Below, piece by piece: positions 1 through 5,867 of a stretch of DNA of 6,334 bases. This DNA comes from Candidatus Aerophobota bacterium (lineage in GTDB: Bacteria > Aerophobota > Aerophobia > Aerophobales > AE-B3A). The first letter of the stretch is position 1. Every line of letters starts with the position of its first letter. The translations under genes and the position numbers were made by a program. The DNA lies in the NCBI GenBank assembly GCA_030672445.1, contig DAOVGK010000013.1, forward strand, positions 1-6,334, given 5' to 3'. Below the pieces are notes generated by a model. The model made no database searches. It saw only the letters and a list, made by a program, of their open reading frames with translations, and was not told where the DNA came from.

Positions 1-269
1 CCGCAGGGAATAGCCGGAGCCACGGCTATCCTTTCTCCGATTTTGTAGCCATTAACCTTGCGGCCCAATTCTACAATTTCTCCTGAGAGTTCATGCCCGG
101 TAATCCTGGGAAATCTCATATGCTTGTGTCCATGATGATAAACCTTTATATCGGTTCCACATATACTGCAGGCCCTAACCCTGATAAGTATTTCCTCTGG
201 TGAAGGATGAGGGGTGGGAACTTTCTTAATTTCTAAATCCTCAATTGCCTTTAAAACTGCAGCCTTCAT
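1..269 (-). CDS. Zinc-dependent medium-chain alcohol/polyol dehydrogenase, N-terminal part (cut by window edge)
   Basis: The first 89 residues of a GroES-like catalytic domain of the zinc-binding medium-chain dehydrogenase family; the rest lies left of base 1. Visible hallmarks are ACSICGTD (residues 33-40), with Cys37 as the expected catalytic-zinc ligand; GHE (58-60), with His59 and Glu60 completing that site; and PCG at 88-90, where Cys89 would be the first structural-zinc cysteine. A histidine-rich stretch YHHGHKH (44-50) lies between them. Family members oxidise alcohols or polyols with NAD(P)+ in the cytoplasm; sorbitol, threonine and related dehydrogenases share these motifs, so the substrate cannot be named. 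The ATG at 267-269 is supported by an AGAGGAG Shine-Dalgarno sequence about 6-7 nt upstream. It is transcribed away from the DUF3108 gene. The family call is firm; the cofactor-binding Rossmann domain is not visible. Confidence 0.93.
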   Translation of the reverse strand, partial: MKAAVLKAIEDLEIKKVPTPHPSPEEILIRVRACSICGTDIKVYHHGHKHMRFPRITGHELSGEIVELGRKVNGYKIGERIAVAPAIPC

Positions 270-298
270 TGATGACTCCTCTGTTAGCGGGTCTTTTT

Positions 299-326
299 AC
301 CATAGCCAATTCTATAATTCTGTCAA
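299..326 (-). promoter_or_regulatory. Probable sigma-70-type promoter of the dehydrogenase gene
   Basis: Read on the minus strand, a perfect TTGACA -35 box (326 to 321) is followed after 16 bp by TATGGT (304 to 299), a 4/6 match to TATAAT. The predicted start of transcription near 292 leaves a leader of roughly 20 nt containing the Shine-Dalgarno. The -35 is convincing and the -10 is moderate. Confidence 0.5.
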
Positions 327-337
327 GGTTTTGACAG
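320..337. repeat. 18-bp inverted repeat between divergent genes (candidate operator or paired -35 boxes)
   Basis: CTGTCAA-GGTT-TTGACAG: 7-bp perfect arms around a 4-bp spacer. Each arm contains the -35 hexamer of one of the two divergent promoters. The symmetry could simply be two -35 boxes placed back to back, or an operator for a dimeric regulator that controls both genes. The sequence alone does not decide between these. Confidence 0.6.
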
Positions 338-358
338 TTCCATTTCATATGCTATATT
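331..358 (+). promoter_or_regulatory. Probable sigma-70-type promoter of the DUF3108 gene
   Basis: A perfect TTGACA (331-336) is followed after 16 bp by TATATT (353-358), a 5/6 match to TATAAT. Predicted transcription start is near 365, giving a leader of about 50 nt before the ATG at 416. This is the best promoter match in the gap. Confidence 0.6.
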
Positions 359-404
359 TTTAACTATTCACGGACACTTGAGTGGTAGGATTTGTCTGTC
401 CACC

Positions 405-410
405 AAAGGA
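405..410 (+). promoter_or_regulatory. Shine-Dalgarno that decides the start of the DUF3108 gene
   Basis: AAAGGA ends 5 nt before ATG 416-418. The open frame could be extended upstream to a TTG at 392, but that codon has only an AGGA 1 nt away, too close to work, and the extension would put eight polar residues ahead of the signal peptide. The ATG at 416 is therefore preferred. Confidence 0.7.
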
Positions 411-415
411 ACGAG

Positions 416-1153
416 ATGAAGGGGAGAAGTTTAGCAAGAATTGGTCTGGTTTTCTATTTTTTTCTTTTTCTGGTTACTGCTGGTAGAGGGGAAAAGATTC
501 AGCCCTTTGAACCAGGAGAGAAATTGACCTACAGGGTGAAAATCTTTGGTCTTCCCGTGGGAGAAGAGACTCTAGAAATAAAAGAGGTCGTTGAAATAGA
601 TGGATATCTTACTTACCCTCTTTTTTGGAGGGTGAAGATAATCGATCCTTTTTCTTTACTTTATCATTTTGATGATACAATAGAGAGTTTTATAGATGTT
701 AACACTCTCTATCCCCGGCTAGTAAGATTCCATTTTGAGGAGGGAAGTCGTATCAAAGATCGGGAAGTTCAGCTAGATCAGACTAAAGGAATAGCTTTAA
801 TTAAGGATTGGAGAGGAGAGTTTAAGAGGGAGTTTTCTCCCCCGGCTATGGATACAGTTTCCTTAATCTACTGGCTTAGAACTCAGGATTTATGGGTGGG
901 AAAATCTTTTTCACTTTCTTTGATGGAAGGTCGCAATCCCAGAAAGATCGAGATAAAAGTACTTGGGAAGGAAGAAGTGATAACCTACAGTGGAAATTAT
1001 TCAGCTTTTTTATGTTCGGAAGTAGCCTCCGATAAGACGGAAGTGAAACTATGGATTTCTGATGATGAGAGAAATCTTCCGGTTAAGTTTCAAGCAGAAA
1101 CATCGCTAGGGACTTTAACTGCTTATCTAACTAGTATAGAATCTGCTGACTAA
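416..1153 (+). CDS. Secreted DUF3108 domain-containing protein
   Basis: A 245-residue protein with a basic N-terminus (MKGRSLAR), a hydrophobic core (about residues 9-22) rich in Phe and Leu, and a likely signal-peptidase site near residues 22-25, so it is probably exported to the periplasm or outer envelope. The mature start PFEPGEKLTYRV (30-41) followed by GLPVG (45-49) is the recognisable opening of DUF3108 proteins. The remainder is mostly alternating beta-type sequence with an acidic, Lys-rich character, including WISDDERNLPVKF, which matches the late DUF3108 strand pattern as I recall it. The family occurs in diderm bacteria and has no assigned enzymatic activity; I see no catalytic motif and no lipobox cysteine. 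The gene is alone in its transcription unit: a divergent promoter lies upstream and a convergent gene 32 bp downstream. The family call is good, the function unknown. Confidence 0.82.
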   Translation: MKGRSLARIGLVFYFFLFLVTAGRGEKIQPFEPGEKLTYRVKIFGLPVGEETLEIKEVVEIDGYLTYPLFWRVKIIDPFSLLYHFDDTIESFIDVNTLYPRLVRFHFEEGSRIKDREVQLDQTKGIALIKDWRGEFKREFSPPAMDTVSLIYWLRTQDLWVGKSFSLSLMEGRNPRKIEIKVLGKEEVITYSGNYSAFLCSEVASDKTEVKLWISDDERNLPVKFQAETSLGTLTAYLTSIESAD

Positions 1154-1185
1154 AGGAGTTGATTAGCCAGGCTATTTATGCCGGG

Positions 1186-2988
1186 TCAATAAAGTTTGAC
1201 TTTAAGTCCGAGGGAGAGTTTTTCCTTGGAAAGGGGATAATTTTTCCGGAGATCATAATCATTTAATTCTAACTGAGTAAACAACTCTATTACTTTGCCT
1301 ATCTTCTTGGAGATTTTGAATCTATGTATCCAGCCCTGATCGAGCTTCTCGTCGCTTGTTTCCTCATAATATCTCTTGCCGATAAATTTTGCTCCTAACT
1401 CAACTCCCCAACCATTTCTTCTCCATATTAGCCAAAGATCTCCCGCATTCTGGGGGTAGTGGGAAATTACCTTACTCTCATCCTGGACATTTTCTGCCTT
1501 TTGGAAGGTGTAAGAGAGCCCCTGTTCAAATGCTTCACCGGAGTGAAGTGAAAAATTCAGACGTCCCCCCGAAACATTCATCTCCCGAATTTCTGGTCTG
1601 GCCAAGGAACTGACGCTGTTCCAATTCCAGATGGTATTTTTCCCCTCCTGGTAAAATCCCACCAGGGAAAGGTTCACCATAGGGGAGAGTTTATACCCCA
1701 GCTTAATTTCATAGTGCCAGATTTTCACCGGATCAAGATCTTCATTTATTTCTACATAGTCTTGGGGAAGATATAAATCCGAAAATTGGGCAAGGTAAAA
1801 ATGTCTTTTGCCGCCTACCTCTAGCCGCAAGCTGGGGTTTATCCGGTAAGTCAGCTTAAGAGAGGGCAAAAATTGAGAGCCTGATCCTGTTATTGCCTTC
1901 ATTCCTCCTCCTAAACTGAGAGTTAACTCTTCCATTCGCTTAAAAGTAATAGCATCATCCTCTAACCAAAGGTGAGTCTGGGTTTTGTCGGCAAAGGAGC
2001 TATTATCCACACTAACTCCAATATCTAAAGGGATCTTCTTTAGTCGTAGCTTTAATCCAGTTCCCAGAGCTACATCTTCCTCATCAACTTCTGAATCTTT
2101 TACCACTGACCTATTAGCCCAGCCATCAACTCCAAAAATGCTCGTTTCCCACTCCTGCCTCCAGTTTGCTCCTATTTCAATTTTGTTCTTATCTCGTTCT
2201 GACTCATTAGGAAGATCGATCTTCTTTGCCTGTCTTTCTAAATTGAGCACCACCGTTTTATTGGTCAGAGATCCCCAGCTAAGCTCCGAGGCGATAGTTT
2301 CTTCATGTTTCCCCAGATCAAGCTCTTCCGGCTTGTACTTCACCCAATGGGGTATGGAAATACTCCCTGCGCTGAGAAAGCCAGTAAATCTTTCTTTTTG
2401 CCTTCCATAATCTAGTCGGTATGAGAAGCTCTCACGGGTAGCCAAGGAGGTAGAAAGATGAAGGTAGGGAAGAGGTGACTCTTTTCTTAGACCAGGATAA
2501 TAGACCTTTTTACCCCAGGGAATCTGGATGGAGGGTGGGGCTAGCTCCTTTTTGCCCCGATACTCCATGAGGGGAAGAGCCTCTATTTTGGTATATCTAG
2601 CAGAGACATAACTGGCAAAGGGTGATACAAGCTCAGGGCGAATAAGCACAGCCGGGCTGATTTCCTTTCTTGGCTTTAAGGGAGCTAAGGGGGCTTTCTC
2701 CATAACTTTTATTTCTACACTAGGACGAGAAAGCGGATGAGAATAGACCTTTTCACCCCAGGGAATCTGGATGGAGGGTGGGGCTAGCTCCTTTTTGCCC
2801 CGATACTCCATGAGAGGGAGAGCTTTCGCCCTTATTATCTCTAAATAGGACCTGTCTGTTCCCTTGACTATTATGATAGGGAGTTTCGTTGGAAGTGGCT
2901 CCTCCTTCAATGGTGGCTCTTGTGCGTGAAGAGGACTCGAAAAAAGAATTAAGCCTGTCAATAACAACAGTAATGCGGTTTTCATCAT
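1186..2988 (-). CDS. Outer-membrane beta-barrel protein, TonB-receptor-like C-terminus, plug domain not seen
   Basis: A 600-residue, cysteine-free protein. Residues 1-22 are a Sec signal peptide ending HA before Gln23. Residues 23 to about 175 are Pro-rich and low in complexity; LPIIIVKG (36-43) loosely resembles a TonB box. This segment contains a near-exact 27-residue duplication (56-82 and 137-163). From about 175 on, the sequence is alternating amphipathic beta strands with short polar turns. NEDLDPVKIWHYEIKLGYKL (about 414-433) followed by NLSLVGFYQEGKNTI resembles the conserved barrel region of TonB-dependent receptors, and the C-terminus ends LSLGLKVKLY with the terminal aromatic typical of barrels folded by the Bam machinery. 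At about 425 residues the barrel is shorter than the usual 22-stranded receptor, and no plug motifs were found. Second gene of an operon with the TPR protein. Tandem ATGs (2988 and 2985) are both usable. The substrate is unknown; a porin or export channel is the alternative. Confidence 0.8.
   Translation of the reverse strand: MMKTALLLLLTGLILFSSPLHAQEPPLKEEPLPTKLPIIIVKGTDRSYLEIIRAKALPLMEYRGKKELAPPSIQIPWGEKVYSHPLSRPSVEIKVMEKAPLAPLKPRKEISPAVLIRPELVSPFASYVSARYTKIEALPLMEYRGKKELAPPSIQIPWGKKVYYPGLRKESPLPYLHLSTSLATRESFSYRLDYGRQKERFTGFLSAGSISIPHWVKYKPEELDLGKHEETIASELSWGSLTNKTVVLNLERQAKKIDLPNESERDKNKIEIGANWRQEWETSIFGVDGWANRSVVKDSEVDEEDVALGTGLKLRLKKIPLDIGVSVDNSSFADKTQTHLWLEDDAITFKRMEELTLSLGGGMKAITGSGSQFLPSLKLTYRINPSLRLEVGGKRHFYLAQFSDLYLPQDYVEINEDLDPVKIWHYEIKLGYKLSPMVNLSLVGFYQEGKNTIWNWNSVSSLARPEIREMNVSGGRLNFSLHSGEAFEQGLSYTFQKAENVQDESKVISHYPQNAGDLWLIWRRNGWGVELGAKFIGKRYYEETSDEKLDQGWIHRFKISKKIGKVIELFTQLELNDYDLRKNYPLSKEKLSLGLKVKLY
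2499..2580 (-). repeat. Direct repeat copy 2 (coding, residues about 137-163 of the barrel protein)
   Basis: An 82-bp stretch matching 2742-2823 at 79 of 82 positions, with an unbroken identical run of 60 bp (2512-2571). The offset is 243 bp, exactly 81 codons, so both copies are read in the same frame. It encodes the peptide beginning ALPLMEYRGKKEL and ending PWGKKVY. Confidence 0.95.
2742..2823 (-). repeat. Direct repeat copy 1 (coding, residues about 56-82 of the barrel protein)
   Basis: The partner of 2499-2580. The three mismatches comprise two synonymous changes (in a Leu and a Pro codon) and one replacement, Glu79 here against Lys160 in the other copy. The copy ends PWGEKVY. Confidence 0.95.
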
Positions 2989-2994
2989 TTTTTT

Positions 2995-3000
2995 CTCCTT
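2995..3000 (-). promoter_or_regulatory. Shine-Dalgarno of the barrel gene, overlapping the TPR stop codon
   Basis: On the minus strand TAAGGAG joins the TAA stop of the upstream TPR gene to a full AAGGAG site, 6 nt (all A) before the first ATG and 9 nt before the second. The overlap supports co-transcription and possibly translational coupling of the two genes. Confidence 0.85.
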
Positions 3001-5758
3001 ATCTACCTTCCAGTTGCCTCAACCTTTCTTGGGCATCATTTCGGTATTCTTCCTTAAGAGACTCCACCTGCAGGATCTTCTGGTAGGTTTTTTTCGCCTC
3101 CTCGGGCTTGCCCAAAGCTTCGTAACAACGTCCCACACGGAATTGAGCCTTAACTCCCCATTCCTTATACTGGGGATAGAGGATAGGAACTCTAAGGTAT
3201 TCCACTAAGGCGTTATCGAATTTTTTATCATTAAACCAGCAATCTCCCATTCTAAACTGGGCCTCTACCGCCAGTTGACTTTCTTCAGTAGTTTTGACCA
3301 CATAAGAATAGTGTTGGCGTGCCCGGGCAAATTTTCCCCTTTGTAAAAGGGAATTGGCAAGTTTTAGGTGAGCCAGAGGAGCCAAATCATGTTCAGGGAA
3401 TCGTTCGATAAATTTCTCCAAAGTTTCTCCTTGCTTTTCCCAAATGCCCAGATTCTCCCAGCAGAGGGCACTTTCATAAAGGGAGTTGAGGATGATTTCT
3501 TTCTCTTTGGCCACCTGGAGAGCTTGGCTATAAGAGTCGATGGCCTGTCTAAATTTTCCCTGTTTGAATAAAGACTCTCCCAATTGGTAAAAAACTTCTC
3601 CTCGCAAAGGATCTTGGGGAAATAGCCTAATAAATTGAGAATAGTACGAGGCAGCTTGGGAAAATTCACCTAATCTGTAAAAACTCCAACCGCTCCGGTA
3701 ATAGGCCTGAGAAAGATAGGGACTCTCAGGGAAATTATTAATAAGCTTTTCCAGTTCTGAAACGGCTTCCTGCCACTTTTCTTTTCCCAGAAAATGAATG
3801 GCTATCTTCCACTGGGCATAATCAGCTCTCTCAAAATTGGGATAGTCTCTTATCACTTTGCGGAAAACTTCCAAGGACTTCTCTACCTGATTCATTCGCT
3901 CATAAGATTCACCTATTCTAAGCCAGGCGGGAGGAACGAAGTCACTGTTTGGATATTTCTCAATCAAGGTTTCGAAGGTATTTAGAGCCTCTTCATACTT
4001 TTTCAGATTATAATCGCAGTTCCCTATAAGAGAATAGGCAGCGGGGATAAGCTGTTCTTCTTGAGGGTAATTGAGAATTACTTTTTGGAATGCCTCTTTG
4101 GCTTGCTCAAATCTGTTTTGGTGAAAGTAGGTCCAGCCGATGGCATATTGAGCATCAGGGGCATTTTTGCTCTCAGGATAAAGGGTCAGAAATCGTTGAT
4201 ACCCTTGTCTCGCCTCATCATACTCACCCAGTTTGAAATGAGAGGCAGCGATTTGATAAATTGAGGTGGGAACTAGATTTGAAGTTGGGTAATTTTTCTC
4301 TATCTTTGAGTAAATCTCGATAGCCTCTCTAAACATCTTCAAATTGAAAAGGCTACTTCCTGCCCCCAGGAGGGCATCATCGACCCACTTAGACTGAGGG
4401 TAATTCTGGATGGCCTTTTCAAATTCAGTTCTGGCAGCCTCAAACTGATTTTGTTCAAAATAACACCACCCCCTCTCATATTGAGAACGTGCGGCAAGTG
4501 GGTTATCAGGATAATCAGTGATAACCTTCCGGAATGCTTCCAGTGCTTTTGGATATTGGGAAAGGTTAAGAAAAGATTCTCCCAACCAGAAGGTTGCCTC
4601 TGGGATATCCTCAAAGTTAGGAAATTTTTCAATTAGCTGACCTAAATAATTTGCTGCCTCCTCATATTTCCTCTCATCAAGGTAAGTGTAAGCAATTCCA
4701 TAAAGAGAATCTGGGAGGAATTCACTTTGCGGATAATTGACTACTACCTTCAAGTAACTTTCTCTAGCAGAGGAGAACTTGTTCTGGAAATAGAGACAGT
4801 CTCCCAGACGAGTCCAGGATTCGGCAAGATTGGGTGAATCTGGGAAGGCAGCGATGTATTTTTGAAAAGCATCAGCCGCCTGGGGATAATTTTTTTCCTT
4901 AAAATAAGTCCAAGCAATGCCATAATAGGCCCGTGGTTTCCAGGTTGGCTCAGGTTTTTCTAAAGCTTTCTCATAAGCCTTCCTTGCCTCTCTATATTGA
5001 CCTAGATTATAGAGAGACTCTCCCAGCCAGAAAAATGCCCCTACTGCAGCAAAGTCATCCCTAGCTTTACCGTAATTCCCCTCTTCGAAATAAGCCCATC
5101 CCCTTTCCAGATAAGCGTTAGATCGATATTTTGAAGTAGGGTAAGTAGAGATGAAAGTAGAGTATTCATTAATAGCCTCGGGATATCTTTGGTTATCATA
5201 GAGGATCTTAGCAATGATGTATTGAACTTCAGAAATCTGCTTAAATTCAGGAAACTCATCTCGCAGTTTCTTAAAAGCTCGCAGGCTCCCCTGGTAGTTT
5301 TTTTTCTCAACATAGGCGTGTCCCAATGAATAAAGGGAAGGAGCAACGAGGTTACTTTGAGGGTAGCTTTCAATTAACCTCTGGTAATAAGGGACAGCCT
5401 CTGCATAATCTCCCAGGCGATAATAGCTTTCCCCCACTTGATAAAGACTATTATCGACCCAGTCGCTTTGGGGATATTTTTGAATGAGCCTCCTAAAAGC
5501 AGAGATGGCTTCCTCATATTTTTCTTGGTTCCAGAAACACGCTCCCAGTAAGTATTGGGCCCTATCAACGTTTCTATTTTCTGGAAAATTTTCGATGAAC
5601 TTTTGAAATTGAACGGCTGCTAAACCGAATTTACTCTCTTCGTACAGACCCTGGGCAAATCTAAATTCTTTAGAGGGCTCTTCTTGCCCCCAGACCTGGG
5701 GAAGAAACAAAAAACTGAGCAGAACCAACCCCAATCCTATTATCCATATTTTCTTCAT
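2999..5758 (-). CDS. Large exported TPR-solenoid protein, 24 repeats
   Basis: A 919-residue protein with a clear Sec signal peptide (MKKIW, a hydrophobic core, cleavage after about Gly24 in VWGQ) and no lipobox Cys, so it is likely soluble in the periplasm or held there by partners. The mature protein is almost entirely tetratricopeptide repeats. The conserved small residue of helix A (Gly/Ala) falls at 35, 72, 109, 146, 183, 220, 246, 282, 319, 356, 393, 430, 467, 504, 541, 579, 616, 653, 690, 727, 764, 801, 838 and 876: 24 repeats, 19 of 23 spacings exactly 37. Helix B commonly ends in YPxS, as in BamD and CpoB/YbgF-type envelope TPRs. Such solenoids bind proteins and have no catalytic role of their own. 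The ATG at 5758 has a GGAGGT site 9 nt upstream. First gene of an operon with the barrel gene (10-bp gap) and divergent from dnaE. The partner and specific role are not recognised. Confidence 0.9.
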   Translation of the reverse strand: MKKIWIIGLGLVLLSFLFLPQVWGQEEPSKEFRFAQGLYEESKFGLAAVQFQKFIENFPENRNVDRAQYLLGACFWNQEKYEEAISAFRRLIQKYPQSDWVDNSLYQVGESYYRLGDYAEAVPYYQRLIESYPQSNLVAPSLYSLGHAYVEKKNYQGSLRAFKKLRDEFPEFKQISEVQYIIAKILYDNQRYPEAINEYSTFISTYPTSKYRSNAYLERGWAYFEEGNYGKARDDFAAVGAFFWLGESLYNLGQYREARKAYEKALEKPEPTWKPRAYYGIAWTYFKEKNYPQAADAFQKYIAAFPDSPNLAESWTRLGDCLYFQNKFSSARESYLKVVVNYPQSEFLPDSLYGIAYTYLDERKYEEAANYLGQLIEKFPNFEDIPEATFWLGESFLNLSQYPKALEAFRKVITDYPDNPLAARSQYERGWCYFEQNQFEAARTEFEKAIQNYPQSKWVDDALLGAGSSLFNLKMFREAIEIYSKIEKNYPTSNLVPTSIYQIAASHFKLGEYDEARQGYQRFLTLYPESKNAPDAQYAIGWTYFHQNRFEQAKEAFQKVILNYPQEEQLIPAAYSLIGNCDYNLKKYEEALNTFETLIEKYPNSDFVPPAWLRIGESYERMNQVEKSLEVFRKVIRDYPNFERADYAQWKIAIHFLGKEKWQEAVSELEKLINNFPESPYLSQAYYRSGWSFYRLGEFSQAASYYSQFIRLFPQDPLRGEVFYQLGESLFKQGKFRQAIDSYSQALQVAKEKEIILNSLYESALCWENLGIWEKQGETLEKFIERFPEHDLAPLAHLKLANSLLQRGKFARARQHYSYVVKTTEESQLAVEAQFRMGDCWFNDKKFDNALVEYLRVPILYPQYKEWGVKAQFRVGRCYEALGKPEEAKKTYQKILQVESLKEEYRNDAQERLRQLEGR
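3050..5665 (-). repeat. Tandem array of 24 TPR units, about 111 bp each, coding
   Basis: The DNA encoding residues 32 to about 903 of the TPR protein. The repeats are conserved in protein pattern (small residue, aromatic, KYxEA, then YPxS) but widely diverged in nucleotide sequence, so this is an old array. One unit (5042-5119, residues 214-239) is only 26 residues long. Confidence 0.9.
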
Positions 5759-5791
5759 TTTCTATCTACCTCCATAGAGTTTTGAACACAT

Positions 5792-5817
5792 ATTATACCA
5801 TGCCATTTTTTTGTCAA
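5792..5817 (-). promoter_or_regulatory. Probable extended -10 promoter of the TPR/barrel operon
   Basis: On the minus strand, TGGTATAAT (5800 to 5792) is a perfect extended -10 element. A perfect TTGACA (5817 to 5812) lies upstream but with only 14 bp between the boxes, shorter than the usual 16-18, so the extended -10 may do most of the work. Predicted start near 5785, leaving a leader of about 27 nt that contains the GGAGGT ribosome site. Confidence 0.6.
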
Positions 5818-5825
5818 ATTGACAA
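5811..5825. repeat. 15-bp palindrome between the TPR operon and dnaE
   Basis: TTGTCAA-A-TTGACAA: perfect 7-bp arms around one base. Both divergent -35 hexamers lie inside it. It may be an operator or simply abutting -35 boxes. Confidence 0.6.
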
Positions 5826-5847
5826 GGACTGAATCATCTTGTAAGAT
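5819..5847 (+). promoter_or_regulatory. Candidate promoter of dnaE
   Basis: TTGACA (5819-5824) is followed after 17 bp by TAAGAT (5842-5847), a 4/6 match to TATAAT. The predicted start near 5854 gives a short leader of about 14 nt, holding AGGA 5 nt before the ATG. The -35 and spacing are good, the -10 is mediocre. Confidence 0.45.
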
Positions 5848-5867
5848 AAAACAAAAGCAGGATAGGT

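Noticed and set aside
313..318. Perfect TATAAT on the plus strand
   Set aside because: No recognisable -35 lies 16-18 bp upstream and no extended -10 TG precedes it; the TTGACA/TATATT pair downstream is better placed.
372..401. GGACA...TGTCC stem in the DUF3108 leader as a riboswitch or attenuator
   Set aside because: Only a 5-bp stem over a 20-nt loop, with no conserved aptamer-like structure.
392..415. In-frame TTG start for the DUF3108 gene, 24 bp upstream of the chosen ATG
   Set aside because: It has no usable Shine-Dalgarno (AGGA only 1 nt away) and would add a polar eight-residue extension before the signal peptide; the ATG at 416 has AAAGGA at a 5-nt spacing.
1167..1185. CCAGGC / GCCGGG hairpin as a bidirectional terminator
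   Set aside because: It is a short stem with a mismatch and a 7-nt loop, and no run of T follows on either strand.
1190..1204. TAAAGT-TTG-ACTTTA inverted repeat at the 3' end of the barrel gene
   Set aside because: It is AT-only apart from one G-C pair, lies within the last codons (Val-Lys-Leu-Tyr) and has no T-tract; most likely chance from codon content.
1985..2410. Plus-strand open frame of 141 codons inside the barrel gene
   Set aside because: It is a Ser-rich shadow of the minus-strand gene with no ribosome site, family resemblance or export signal. The other short frames overlapping the TPR and barrel genes on either strand were rejected on the same grounds.
3050..5665. Repetitive appearance of the TPR region as a CRISPR array or satellite
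   Set aside because: The similarity is at protein level with a 111-bp codon period and strong nucleotide divergence; there are no identical short repeats with unique spacers.
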